A stretch of 64,000 nucleotides of DNA, taken from assembly GCF_040869045.1 (NCBI RefSeq), contig NC_090322.1, forward strand, positions 186,805,477-186,869,476, given 5' to 3'. Source of the stretch: Eurosta solidaginis (Eukaryota > Arthropoda > Insecta > Diptera > Tephritidae). Below are positions 44,331 to 56,420 of the stretch, one piece after another. How positions within the stretch are numbered: the stretch's first letter is position 1; each line of letters starts with the position of its first letter. The position numbers were made by a program, and so were the translations under genes. The notes below the pieces were generated by a model. That model had not been told where the DNA came from. It did no database searches and saw only the letters and a list, made by a program, of their open reading frames with translations.

Positions 44331-44945
44331 TTAGGCGGTTCGCGAAAAGCCTAGACCCTGGTAGAAATAGGCGAACGCGGCAACGGGGAGTATATAAACG
44401 GCGCAATGTGGTAAAGATTTGATCAGGAGTGGCTTTCCGTAATTCGATAGTCGACACTCGTAGTTCGATGTCGAGCGATCGACGAGACCATTTTGGATTC
44501 CGTATCTTGATATGAGTACTTTTGTTTTCATATTGTAGAAAGAGTCCAGAAATGTTTTTAAAGCTTTCAAAATATTTTCTACTGTGAACCGTGCATGTAA
44601 ACTTACGATTATGCGACTCGATAGCTAATTACGTATCGAACACGACGCGTCGACATATTGTGTTATGGAACGCGAAAACGATCATTTGTTACTCGTTCTT
44701 GTTCGATATCGAGTTACGGAAAGCCACCGCATTTAGTTTTAACGCGCTATAAGTGAAGTACGCGAATACATGAAACTGCGAGGTTATACAACCATAGTTG
44801 TGCTTTTAATAAAGAGCAATTCGCATACAGGAGATTGAGTTTAACGAGAATCCTTGAAATACGTAACAATATTATAAATATGAAAATGTATGTATTGGGA
44901 TGCCCAAATTTTTGTGTTAAACACGCCACCATAGCTGAACAAATT
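44331..44945. other. Intergenic, nothing recognised
   Basis: Has several ATCGA/TCGAT words (44440-44720); no coding or repeat call possible. Confidence 0.35.
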
Positions 44946-44982
44946 TAGATCAAATTTGACAAAAATGATAGCTCATATTTTT

Positions 44983-46612
44983 ATACTCAGTTGAGCAGAG
45001 CTCACAGAGTATAGTAACTTTGATTGGATAATGGTTGGTTATACAGGTATAAAGGAATCGATATAGATATAGACTTCCATATATCAATATCATCAGTATC
45101 GAAAAAAAATTTGATTCAGCCATGTCCGTCCGTCTGTCCGTTAACACGATAACTTGATTAAATTTTGAGGTGTCTTGATGAAATTTGGTATGTAGGTTCC
45201 TGGGCACTCATCTCAGATCGCTATTTAAAATGAACGATATCGGACTATAACCACGCCCACTTTTTCGATATCGAAAATTTCGAAAAACTGAAAAAGTGCG
45301 ATAATTTATTGTCAAAGATGGATAAAGCGATGAAACTTGGTAAGGGGGGTTGACAGTTAGTAAAATTTTGGACAATGGGCGTGGCACCGCCCACTTTTAA
45401 AAGAAGGTAATTTAAAAGTTTTGCAATCTGTAATTTCGCAGTCGTTGAAGATATCATGATGAAATTTGGCAGGAACGTTACTACTACTACTATATATGTG
45501 CTGAATAAAAATTAGTAAAATCGGATGAAGAACACGCCCACTTTTTAAAAAAAAGTTTTTTTAAATTCAAATTTTAACAAAAAATTGAATTTATTTACTG
45601 TATATAAGTAAATTATGTCAAAATTGGTGCAACAAAATACAAAAATAAAAGAAAATTTCAAAATGGGCGTGGCTCCGCCCTTTTTCATTTAGTTTGTCTA
45701 GAATACTTTTAATGCCATAAGTCGAACAAAAATTTACCAATCCTTCTGAAATTTGGTAGGGACATGGATTCTATGACGGTAACTGTTTTCTGTGAAAATG
45801 GGCGAAATCGGTTGAAGCCACGCCCAGTTTTTATACAGTCGACCGTCTGCCCTTCCGCTCGGCCGTTAATACGATAACTTGAGCAAAAACCTTATATCTT
45901 TACTAAACTTAGTCCACGTACTTATCTGATCTCACTTTACCTTGGTATAAAAAATGGCCGAAATCCGACTATGACCACGCCCACTTTTTCGATATCGAAA
46001 ATTACGAAAAATGAAAAAAATGCCATAATTCTATACCAAATACGAAAAAAGGGATGAAACATGGTAATTGGATTGGTTTATTGACGCAAAATATAAAATA
46101 AAAACTTTGTAAAATGGGTGTGACACATACCATATTAAGTAGAAGAATATGAAAAAGTTCTGTAGGGCGAAATCAAAAGCCCTTGGAATCGTTGTATTAC
46201 ATATATAAATAAATTAGCGGTACCCGACAGATGATGTTCTGGGTCCCCCTGGTCCACATTTTGGTCGATATCTCGAAAAGGCGTCCACCTATAGAACTAA
46301 GGCCCACTTCCTTTTAAAATACTCATTAACGCCTTTCATTTGATACCCATATCGTATAAACACATTCTAGAGTCACCCCTGCTCCACCTTTATGGCGATA
46401 TCCCGAAATGGCGTCCACCTGTAGAACTATGGCGTACTCCCTTTTAAAATACTCTTTAATGCCTTCCATTTGATATCCATGTCATACAAACACATTCCAG
46501 GGTTACCCTAGGTTTATTTTCCTACATGGTGATTTTCCCTTATTTTGTTTCCAAAGCTCTCAGCTGAGTATGTAATGTTCGGTTACACCCGAACTTAGCC
46601 TTCCTTACTTGT
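44983..46612 (+). mobile_element. GGGCGTGGC-rich interspersed element with ~130-bp tandem units
   Basis: Starts TTTTTATACTCAGTTGAGCA and ends with ACTTAGCCTTCCTTACTTG; the end contains CTCAGCTGAGTATGTAATG, inverse of the start. Internal landmarks: GTCCGTCCGTCTGTCCGTTA, CACGCCCACTTTTTCGATAT (twice), GGGCGTGGCACCGCCCAC, then two to three tandem units from 46230 (CATTTGATACCCATAT, CACCCCTGCTCCACC). Non-coding. The outer ~40 bases of the left end are missing compared with the right end. Confidence 0.8.
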
Positions 46613-48351
46613 TTAGACTATATTTAATATTTCTCAGATTAAAATTAGGGATGTTTTAGAATAGTTTCTAGATTGATTTAGAGCTCATTTCCAGAATATT
46701 TCGGATTCATTTTAAGGATAATTTCAGTATGGCTTTCGAGATTATTTAAGAATCACTTTCACATTGTTTCAAGAATCGTAACGACACTATTTCGTCGAAA
46801 TTCGGGTGAATTTTCAAGCTTTCTTGGGAATATTTCAGAAATAATTTCGTGGCTGTTTTGAAATAATTTCGGATCTACATATATACGAACCATTTTATAA
46901 CTATCACTTGAACATTTCGGGGTTTTTCTATTTTTATTAGAACCAGCACATTTTTAACAGTAAGACCTGTTTAGAGTATTTATTTTATTTCTCATTCTCA
47001 TAGCAGTTATTTACTAACGGAAAAATATAAATCATTTATCACAGTGAGTTATTATTATTTATTGAAAAAAAAGGTTTCTCTCAGTGAGAAGCTGTTATGA
47101 ATTTTCGGTTAGCACTTATTTTGGCGCCCTGCATCTTGGTATGGAAATAGTAAATATTTTTCATGAGAAACACTATTGAAAGTATTTTTTTATTGTTTTC
47201 CACGAAATTGAGAGCAAATTAAATTGAAATATGTATGAAAAATAGACCAATAAGGCACGTCAAACGCAATTCATCAACATCAAAATATGCAGCTGTACAA
47301 AAATTGATTCGGTTATTTATAGAGGATGTGCGATTGTTCTTTTGTTAATACTAAATAGTTGTTGTTTTTGTTTTTTGTATTATTTTTATTTTTGCAGTTT
47401 TTTTTTTTGTTTATTAATTTTTTCCAAACATATTTTGCCAACTCGTCAAATCAACGCAACTTTTCAAATATTTTTTCGACATATTTTTATTATTTTATTG
47501 TTTTTTTTTGTATGCAAAACATTAAGCACCTACACGCGCACACCCGTACTATAAGTACTTAATGAAATATTTACTCGAATATAAACAATTGGCTGCTGTT
47601 AAGAGTGCTCATATTTTGCCTTCTTTATACCCTCATAAATATGTATATGTATGCCGTTATAAATGGAGCTTGTTTATTTCCCGCGCTTGTGTACACAAAA
47701 ACTGTTTGCAAAAAAACAATGTGTTATATAAATTTGTATATGTAAGTGTGTGTGTACGCGAATAGTATCTGTTACACAAATCAATCACGCAGGAGTATTA
47801 GGCCAACGACAAAAAAAAAACATTACATTAAAAAAACGCGCATAAATACTCATTTTTTACAGCGTTGATTTTTTTTATACGTAATTATTTTTTTATTTTT
47901 TTTTTTTTTTGTTCAATTATTATTTCACATTTTTATTTCATTTTTCGCAAAATATTGCATGATTTAAATTTTAAGTTACTCATACGCACACGCGTCCCTA
48001 AGTGGCTACGCAACATTGTCCGCATACCAAATAACACGCGCAATTACTCTACGACATTGTTGCTCCGCTCTGCTATCACTGACAAGACTGGATAAGCACC
48101 ATGACGCTTGAACCTGTACGTTTTGGTCTAAATGGCTGCTTACATATTCGTCTATTTGTTCACCTATTTACTAGTATTTTAGTATGTACTATGTATATAT
48201 GAACATTAGACTGTTTCCGAAAAAAAATTCAAGAATTGTTTGTGTTTTACACCTTTTCCAAATTGCACTTCAGAAAAGAGCAAATCAGAAAAAATGTGCA
48301 TGTATGTTCATGAAATGCAATACGTCTGAACGCACATATCTATACATATGA
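46613..48351. other. AT-rich intergenic DNA
   Basis: 46630-46870 repeats ATTTCGGATTCATTT-like words, as at 41.9 kb. 47340-47950 is T-rich; its small frames are low complexity. Nothing else supported. Confidence 0.4.
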
Positions 48352-48672
48352 GACCTGGAATCAAGAAAGGGACCTATTGTGCGAAAATACCGTTGTTCAC
48401 TTTTTGAGTGATTCTTATAGGAAATTAAATTTTTTGAAATATTTCGATCCATGCGCCACCTATCGGAGATTTTTTCTTATTATTGCACTGTCATCGGGCT
48501 CTGAACTATATTCAAAGTTTCAAGCTTATCGGGTAGTTACTTAAATTTTAATTATAAAATTCGTCCGCAACGGCCGGCCGCTACACATAGTCAAGCTAAA
48601 CAAAAACTTTAAACGCGTTTTCCTCGAAAACTCGTTTTCCACAATAGGTCCCTTTCATAATTCCAGGTCACA
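48352..48672. mobile_element. ~320-bp TIR element
   Basis: AGACCTGGAATCAAGAAAGG with GACCTATTGTG at the left; the right end, inverted, reads TGACCTGGAATTATGAAAGG and GACCTATTGTGG. The inner part matches the tail of the 43.4-44.0-kb tandem block, so that block is probably part of a longer member of this family. Confidence 0.75.
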
Positions 48673-48935
48673 TATATTTAACAGGGGAGCACCACATCAA
48701 AAGGAAAGTGAAAAGTTTATATAAAAAAACGTCCAAGCAATGCTCAAGAAAAATTATAATTAAAAAGTAGTATCAACGGTATCTATGGCGAAAGATCGGG
48801 CGCCTATCCCAACATTTAACACTGTCATTTAAAATCCGAAGACCACGCAAAGAACATAAATAATAAAACTAAGAATCTGAAAAGAAAGAAAGAAAAATCA
48901 TCATCAGGCAATTTCGTAATGTTATTAATAGTTTC
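48673..48935. other. Intergenic, nothing recognised
   Basis: No feature supported; it may be the body of the tRNA-like SINE on the minus strand. Confidence 0.3.
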
Positions 48936-49006
48936 ACCGAGATTCGAACCGCGAATCACACGGTGAAACTACAATTGCCTTAACCACTAGGCTATACTGC
49001 TTGTAT
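48936..49006 (-). mobile_element. tRNA-like head (SINE or tRNA pseudogene)
   Basis: Minus strand has an A-box-like TAGCCTAGTGGTTAAGG and a B-box-like GCGGTTCGAATCTCGG at tRNA spacing. The arms do not fold into a full cloverleaf (the anticodon stem does not pair), so it is not called a tRNA gene. It differs from the SINE at 9.6 kb. Confidence 0.5.
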
Positions 49007-49084
49007 TTGTTTCCTTGCCTTTAGGTTATAAGAAAATAATGAGAAATCGTATATTGCAACGCTCAGAGCCTCACGGAATTTTGG

Positions 49085-49480
49085 TGTGTCCATTGTGAGC
49101 AGAATCCTTTGGGAAACCGGGAATCCATATACTGTCCCTGATTCAGAGGTCTGGTTCACAGTTGGATCGAAGTTTGATAACGGGGAAACGGGAGCTAATA
49201 TCTATGGGACGAACTTCAACAAATCGATACCAATGGGATTATATATAAAGCAGAAATCCATGCAATAGAAGTTTTCGGCAGAGAATGTCTACGGAGAGGC
49301 TTATTCTCGAGGAGTATGTTAATTATATCAGAGGCTTTGTAGTCCTACACATTAATTTCTAAGAGAGCCCAAAATAAGGTTTTGTTAGGATGGGTTTCCG
49401 GGTATCAGGCACAAGAAGGTAAGAAAGAGGCCGACTACCTAGCCAAGAGTGTGCTATAGTAGCATTCTGTCGTTCAGGGT
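49085..49480 (+). pseudogene. LINE RNase H domain fragment (plus)
   Basis: Pieces in shifting frames: FTVGSKFDNGETGANIYG (with VGSK for TDGSK), QKSMQ/QAEIHAIE, and LGWVSGYQAQEGKKEADYLA near the end, the VPGH..GNE.AD region. The first catalytic Asp is lost. Highly decayed. Confidence 0.6.
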
Positions 49481-49679
49481 CCTTCTGTGGCCTCACATAG
49501 GCACACACTAGAGAAAGCAACTGCGACACAAAGCAGTTCAGACAACACTGGATTGAATGCCCAGGGCAAAGACAGACCAAATTGTTTAAACCAGTGACTC
49601 ATTTTAGAAGTAATTTTTTTGGATTTGAGTCGAAAAAGTACGGGTCAAAAAAACGTCCCAGGTGAACGTTTATGAGATC

Positions 49680-50110
49680 TTGGGGTTACTTTTAGCATTT
49701 TCATGACGAATCATGCGTATTTTTTTATTTTTCCGACTTTTTTCAAAAAGATCCAAAAATAAAAGTAAAATCTGGACTTTTCCTTTTAAGGACGAATAAC
49801 CAATAACCATGAGGATGCTATCACTAAGTACGCCTAATGGCAAAGGATATGACGTTAGAAAGCAGTGTCCAGTCAGAATATTCATTATGAGTCTGCAGCT
49901 CCCTCCTTTTAATTGTGCGAGTAACTTTGTTAGTCGAAGGTTGTAAGACCTGGACATGATCTTGAGATATGTGACATTATTGCCTTTATTGCTGCTTGAC
50001 TGTCAATATAAAAGCAGACGCGACTGCAGTCCCATTCCTTCCATTTCTTTGAAATCATCGATGAACACGTGTATGGCCTCGCCTGCCATTTGAGCGCTGC
50101 TTCACATTCT
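49680..50110 (-). pseudogene. LINE RNase H and C-terminal fragment (minus)
   Basis: RLIMNILTGHCFL (frame 49670-49957) matches RLVTGILSGHCLL of the 10-kb LINE. Toward 50110 the same family's TGGCAGGCGAGGCCATACAC (compare 10750) is seen in reverse. Non-functional. Confidence 0.6.
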
Positions 50111-50224
50111 TTATTTTCAAAGCAGGGACGGTCTCATATAGGCGGCGAGACTCTTAGCCTCTTTGTAATAGGCTGAAAGGTCAAGCACCGAGGCCTTATA
50201 ATAACACAACCAATTTTTTGAGCG

Positions 50225-50470
50225 AAACAAACTGACAAAAGTATGGTCGACTGAGATAGATCCTTTCCGGCATATGCAGCAGAATTACAACCTAGGACCG
50301 AAATTGGGTTCAACACCTTCCCGGAGCATGAAGGTATAGAGCAGTCCAGCTGCAAGGAGCTGCTCCGAAGATGACAATTTGTGGGAGAGACGCAATAATT
50401 TAAAGAGGGTTACGCTGAAATGACAGCCCTAGGTCGGGAACAAAAATCCCGATTGACTCTGGGCCAACTG
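50225..50470 (-). mobile_element. 5' end fragment of the 4.06-kb LINE family
   Basis: Reads in reverse CGGGATTTTTGTTCCCGACC, GTCATTTCAGCGTAACCC, CACAAATTGTCATCTTCGGA and GAGCAGCTCCTTGCAGCTGG. Here the codon at the place of the TAG of the complete copy is CAG-like (GAGCAGCTC), showing that TAG is secondary. Confidence 0.7.
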
Positions 50471-51689
50471 ACCTTATGTCCATTTCAAGTGGACGTCAAT
50501 CGACCTTTCGACCGTTGGCCTTATGTCACCCTACCAGTATCCATCTCTCAAGAAACTCATACTTTTGCGCTACCCTTTTATAAGGATTTTTTAGAAAAAG
50601 TGAACAGGGGAACCCTAATTTCGTCATGAAATGTATAAGCGTGTAATTTTTCCTTGATTATCGGACCAGTGGGAACACAGTCGATTAAATACCAAGCATA
50701 ACAGTGACTGAATATATAAGTTTTTTTTTAATAGAATTGGGGGTTGTATATGAGCACAAGTATTCTTTTCTCTTGCTGAGTGGATTATTTTTTACTTAAG
50801 CGCATTTTCGTTTAGTGTATGTTGATTTTAATTTATAAATAATAAATTTTCTGCTGATGCATTGCTAAGTCTCATTTTTGTGTACTGCAGGGAAGTTGCA
50901 TCGCTTCATAAAGAACAGAGAAATTAAGGAAAAGCAAAATTTTCTTGGCCACTTCTATTCTACGCAAAAGAAAGAACACTCAATTTTTTCTTTAACGTTT
51001 TCTTAAGTTGTGGATACTAAGCTCAAGTTAAATGCGCATTACTTTGTTTTTGTTTTTGTTTTTTTTTTCGAAACGGTCCAATGTATATGCTCTATGTTTG
51101 TTGGCATGTGGCAGGTTGATTACTTTGTTGCTTTCTGTTCACTCTTATTTTTATGTTGATTGAGTGTTTCCGTCTAGGTGTGTGTGTGTTGGTGCTGCTC
51201 ATCAGTTTATTGTTGTTGTCGACTTCGCAGCGCAGTAAATAATTGTATCGTTTAATACGCATGCCCCAAATAACGAATGCTACATTAAATGCCTATCGTC
51301 TCCTCTCACCCTTGATATATACAAATAAATACAGAAAGTACTCACTTTGTGTATTATGACAAGATTGTGGGTAAGTTTCAGCACCCTGTATGAGCTGAAT
51401 AAACAAAAACTAGTTTCAGCTTACATGTTAACATACTAAAATTACAATCAAAGTCTTTTGGACTTTTTCAACGATGTGATAAAACCCCACGAGATTCGGC
51501 TATTAAAGTGGTTTGCAAAAAGCTTAGCTGCAGTCAATAATTCGCAGGGTTCTTATTAACATTAAAAGGCCCAACGTATCTTCAGGGCATAACTCCTCAG
51601 AGGTATGTATTATTATAGCGCCGAGTATTTATGTATTCTTTTCGCTTTCATTCTCCTTTCAACAATTTTATTTCGCACTTTAATGAAAA
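50471..51689. other. Intergenic, nothing recognised
   Basis: Contains a T-rich tract at 51040-51070 and a short GTGTGTGT run near 51180. No feature supported. Confidence 0.4.
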
Positions 51690-51856
51690 ATTATATCAAC
51701 CAATTCGCCATGCAGAAGAATGTCAAATCAAAAGAAAATATTCAATGACTTCGATTAACTGATATATTGTTGTACAAAGCGTTGTATGGAAAATAATCAA
51801 GAAGAAACAATCGAAAGCTGTTGGGATAAGAACATCTGGTACTGAATTCGCCAGCC
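51690..51856 (+). mobile_element. CAAGGCGAAT MITE, partial
   Basis: AATTCGCCATGCAGAAGAAT, GATTTCGA-like core and ACTGAATTCGCCAGCC end; same orientation as 35614-35804, both tips degraded. Confidence 0.7.
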
Positions 51857-52129
51857 GTTGAATAGAGTTGATGTGCTCGCCTACCATAACGAAGGTCTTG
51901 AGTTTAGGTCACGGGTCAAGTAACCACAGACATTCTTTTAAGACAGGTTTTTCCTTATCTATCGACAGTGGTTTGACAAGCATTTTAGTTAGTATAAAGC
52001 ACGTTAACATCGTCAATTTTTAAGAAATTGATGCAACAAACTAGAGCCGAGCCGCTCTCCTCCTTCATCTCTCTAGGCTGTCGCTCCCTCTCTCCCATAC
52101 TACCTACGTCTGCATCTTCCTTTTGTTGT

Positions 52130-52940
52130 CCCGATATTCCTATCCCTTTCCCTATCCTTATCTTTGTTCTTACCTATCCCTATCCTTATCGCTATCCTTA
52201 TCCCTAACCCATTCCTACCATAGTTAGCTCTTCTCTACCACACTACTCTTTTACACCTCTTCTTTTCGTTCTCCCGCCGTCCATATCACTTTCCATATCT
52301 ATACTTCTATTCCGATCCCTATCTTTATTTTTACCCCAATCTCTATCCTTATCGCTATCCCTATTCTCTCCCAATCATTATCTAAATCCGTATCATCATC
52401 CCTATCCCTATCTTTGCTCGTACCCCTATCACTAACTCTAGCACTATAAAAAAATGTAAGGCGCAGTATATCAACGAAGAAATCTAGGCCTAGCTTCTCT
52501 TCCAATTTGCGTCGTACTCCTTTTAATTTTTCCTACAAATTGGCGGGACAGAACTTACATGTTTTACGTCGACTTCGAACGTCTTTTAATGGCTAAAATA
52601 CACTCGGAGTGTTTTCCAAATCACGGCTGAGTGGCGACCCCGCACAGAAAAACTTTTTTCTAATTGAAAAAACTTTTTTCAATTTTTGATATTGCTTTTC
52701 CTGGGATTTAAACCCAGGATCTTCGGTGTGGTAGGCAAATCACGCTTCCACCACACCATGGCGGCCGCCAACATTTTCCATATCCCTATCCTCATCGCTA
52801 GCTCTATTCCTAACCTTATCCCTTACCCTATACATATCCCAACCATTAGCCCTATCCCTCGTCCATTCACTTTCCCTATCCTTATCCCTTTCCCTATTCA
52901 TATTCCTGCCCCTATCCGTATCCTAATCTCATGTGTTCGA
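52130..52940. repeat. Degenerate (CCTATC)n hexamer tract, interrupted by a SINE
   Basis: 52135-52445 and 52775-52930 are made of CCCTATCC, CCTTATC and CCTAACC variants. The two halves were one tract before the SINE at 52446-52774 inserted. Confidence 0.8.
52446..52774 (-). mobile_element. tRNA-derived SINE inside the hexamer tract
   Basis: Head on the minus strand: CCATGGTGTGGTGGAAGCGTG (A box area) and TGGGTTTAAATCCCAGG (decayed B box), then the family body (CGGGGTCGCCACTCAGCCGT, GGAGTACGACGCAAATTGG), ending at the A-rich tail near 52446. Confidence 0.8.
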
Positions 52941-53406
52941 TCTGGCTTCTCTTCTCCTTTTTCTAGCCACATAGGCGTTTTTAATTTCTTCTAATTGGAA
53001 ATTTACTGGTGCAGTAAATCCCACATTACTTTTCATAAATTACAAGGAAGTCAAATTCTTTCGAACATTGAAAACAAGTCATAACCTTTAAAAGTTGATT
53101 GCTATTGCATTTGCCCCTATAAGCTAAACTTTTATTATTCCGGCAAGTAACAAAATTGAGATGTTAGTTCTATATGATATTTGTAATATGTACTCCTTTT
53201 GCCTTGTTCCTCTTTTATTCAGTTTTTACACAACCGTTTATGCTGTATATATGTATGTTTATGTACATTCACTTCATGCGATTTTAGCCACCTGTGTGAT
53301 ATTTCTTTCCTTGAATTTTTTTTGTTTGCAAATTCCATAGTGGTCTGAAAAGAGGTTACGTATACGACACGTACGCCACCATTGATGGCTTTTATATATG
53401 TACATT
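52941..53406. other. Intergenic, nothing recognised
   Basis: No feature supported. Confidence 0.4.
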
Positions 53407-53810
53407 GGGTCGGGTCGATTTGTATGGACGAAAGTTAACCGATATCGCGCCATTTTTTGATAGGATTTGGGCTTAGGAAAAAAGTTCCACTACGCATACA
53501 CAAAAAAATAATTTTCGAGCCTGCGAAAAAAAATGGCGAAAGGGTAAATTTTTCGACCAAAACACTCCCCAAAACCCAAAAAATATGGTTTTTTGTTTCA
53601 AAAAACTGTGGTAAAAACGTTGGCGATAACAGTTGTTTGAAAAAAAATTTTTTTGGGTTTTGGGGAGTGTTTTGGTCGAAAAATGTTTCGCCATTTTTTT
53701 CCGCAGGCTCGAAAATTATTTTTTGGGTATGCGTAGTGGAACTTTTTTGCTGAGCCCAAATCCTATCGAAAAATCGATGGCGCGATATCGGTTAATAAAT
53801 CGACCCAGTC
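53407..53810. mobile_element. ~400-bp foldback (palindromic) element
   Basis: The left half (GGGTCGATTTGTA, CCGATATCGCGCCATTTTTT, GGATTTGGGCTTAG, TTCGAGCCTGCG, CCAAAACACTCCCCAAAACC) returns inverted in the right half, centred near 53612 with a short spacer. Both strands therefore have almost the same open frame, with STKTLPKTQK and CVVELF in each. This is symmetry, not two genes. Confidence 0.88.
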
Positions 53811-54049
53811 TTATGTACATACATCACTACATAGTATAAAACAAAGCCGGTTTTTTTGTCACTATGCCCCTTTGAATGCTTAAACCTTTAAAACTACGCA
53901 ATGGATTTTGATGCGGTTTTTTTAGTAGATAGAGTGATTGAAGACGTTTTTTTAATTGTCAGTTAACCGTCTAAACGGTTATGTTATGTATAATAACATC
54001 CATTAAATAGTGGAGAAGTACTGTTATTTTTGAAGTTTCTAATGTGATG
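53811..54049. other. Repeat scrap with RTE 3'-end-like word
   Basis: 53965-53985, inverted, reads CATAACCGTTTAGACGGTTAA, identical to the last coding bases of the complete RTE (about 34551-34571). Possibly a 5'-truncated RTE end. Confidence 0.4.
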
Positions 54050-55262
54050 TATATATAAAAAAAGAAAGTGGTGTTAGTTACACTATTTATAAGTAAAGAA
54101 TGGATGAACCGCTCTGGCTGAAAATTGGTGGAGAGGTAGCTTAGAACCAGGAGACGGACATAGGATACTTTTTATACCTTTCTGGCTAGGGTCTTAAGAT
54201 CAAAACGTGGACCTAAGTAATCCTGGTATGTGTCTGTACAATATGGGAAACAAATGGAAGCTGTTTATGAGTACTTTGATACGGGGTACACTGTGTGACT
54301 AGGGTCTCGAGATATAGGCCAAAACGTGGACCCGGGTACCCCTAGAATGTGTTTATAGAATATGGATAACAAATGAAAACTGTTGATGAGTGCTTTAGTA
54401 GAGGGTAATTTGCATACCCCTGGGTGACTAGGGTCTCGAGATATAGGCCAAAACGTGGGTCCGGGTGCCCCTAGAATATGTTTATACATATAGTAATTTT
54501 CATACCTATTTGTGACTAGTGTCTCGAGATATAAGCCAAAACGTGGATCAGCGTAAAACTAGGATGTGCTTTTACATTATGGGTATCAAATTGTACCTGT
54601 TTATGTGTGCTTTAGTATAGAGTATACCAAAACGTGGACCCGGATACCCCTAGAATGTGTGTGTAATATGGATATCAAGTGAAGGCTATTGCTGAGAGCT
54701 TTAAATTAATTTTCGTTGTGATATTCGATTTAGTCGCATCAACCCCGAAAAACTGATAAATATGCATGCTAAGCCGAAATAAAGACATGAATTAATAATA
54801 CAAACATACCTATTCACATACGTCCTATTGGATTTGCCTAAAATTTGGTAAATAAATTTGCCTATATTAGTATTTACGATCCTTTTTTCCGGGAAGTAGA
54901 CCAGAGACGGTCTGGGACTGGGTTTAGGACTAGGACTGGGACTGAAACTCGGAGTTAGACTGGGACTCGGAATGGGACTGGAACAAAATACATACCACCC
55001 TCTGGGACTGGCAATTAGGGATAAAGAAGAATGAGAAGAACTTGAAAGAACAGAAAAGAGGGAAGGAGAAGGAGACTGATAAAGATATAGAGTGAGACGA
55101 AGATGGAGATAGATGTACCGAAAAAGACGGAGGGTGGAGTGAATAAAAGGATTAAGATAAAGTGAAGAGGGGGAGGGACGAGTTAGATGGAAAAAGCTTA
55201 ATAGATGTATGCAGATAGACCAAATTTAGGGCAGAACAACATCTAACGGTTCTGCTAATTAC
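54050..55262 (-). mobile_element. mini-me/DINE-type (Helentron-like) element
   Basis: Same plan as 24184-25456 in reverse: head at 55200-55262 (GGGCAGAACAACATCTAACG), a purine-rich tract with GGACTAGGACTGGGACTG (GTCY repeats), spacer with GACGTATGTGAATAGG, four to five ~130-bp units, and a decayed tail with GAGCGGTTC near 54100. Non-coding. Confidence 0.75.
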
Positions 55263-55768
55263 ATAATAAAATACATATGTACATATAGAACGCTAAACTT
55301 TATGGTAGCAGAATGAAGTACGGTATTTTATGTTTAAAAATAGATAAGTGAATCCTGCCTGTATGTATGTATGGGAATGTATTTGCTCAATGTAAAGCAA
55401 GCAGAGAGTAGCGAATGATTTGGGACTGTCACGAAAGGGATATTCATAAACTCGTTCCTACAAACTTGTAAAAAAAAAGAAAGGGACTAGAGTTTTAACA
55501 AATTCAAACCTAACGCTGTGCAGTATGCGGAAGTGTCCAGTGCAATAGCAAAAGTTTCCTTCAATTTTCAAAGGGGCAACAATAAGAAAAAATTAATTAG
55601 GGCGATATGAGGGTCAGATATATAAAGAGGATAGGAATTTTCAGAATGTAAAGTTACATTCCTATGTCCTTACCTGTATGTTTTTATACCTAGCAGTTCT
55701 AGTACAAACGGTTTTATAACTTTAATTCAATGGGTTAAAGATATCGAAATATGTATTAGAATATATCA
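55263..55768. other. Intergenic, nothing recognised
   Basis: No feature supported. Confidence 0.4.
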
Positions 55769-56420
55769 GTGTCAACAAAGCTTTCCATTGAGCTGTCTTC
55801 GTCGTACTTTACCAAATTAGATTTTCACTTGATGCCGCTACAAGTGTTCGCGAAGGAATTGGCTGCGAAAGAGGATCTACGACAAAGAGAATCCAACATG
55901 TGGAAATCAACCCAATACGAGCACGCGACGGTATTAGATGACTTGACATGGGAGCGTTTAAATGGAATCACAATTGACCTAACGTCTAACACTTACCATA
56001 TGGCGACGGTTTTTGCCTTACAGGTGCAGAAGATAAGATATACGAGGAATGGGACTAAGGCCTAGATAGCGGTAGGAGCATTAAAATCTACACAGATGGA
56101 TAGAAAATGGAAAAGGGAACTGGAGCTGAAATGTTCTCAAAGTATCTGCAGGTAAATCAATCGTACCGAATTCCTGATTCATGCAGTGTTTTCCAGGTGG
56201 AGGTCTAAACCATCTACAGAGCAGCCAGACTGCTCCAGGATAGTACGGTCCCAGACATCTATCTTACGATCTTTATTGATAGCCAAGCCATCTTAAAAGC
56301 GACAACAGCTGAGTTATCTCCTGAGGAAAACCGAGAAATATGAGATTGGGTCAACTGACTCGCTGTTGATCAACCGGGTTGTTTGCGAGGTCTCAGGATT
56401 CTTATGGCCATATTTGGATA
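55769..56420 (+). pseudogene. LINE connection and RNase H region, decayed
   Basis: The frame 55769-56065 includes FAKELAAKEDLRQRESNMWK and YEHATVLDDL, equivalent to VAKNIALTTA and SGQLERRPYGHSSI of the 10-kb LINE. Further on IKIYTDG, YRIPDSCSVFQVEV and FIDSQAILKAT are the RNase H catalytic motifs (Asp, Glu, Asp), in broken frames. Confidence 0.65.

Noticed and set aside
47342..48095. Several Phe-rich plus-strand frames
   Set aside because: T-rich low-complexity DNA translated; no other evidence.
48936..49006. A functional tRNA gene
   Set aside because: A and B boxes are present but the anticodon and T stems do not pair properly.
53457..53753. A real gene pair on opposite strands
   Set aside because: Identical peptides on both strands come from the palindrome; no start context or splice signals.
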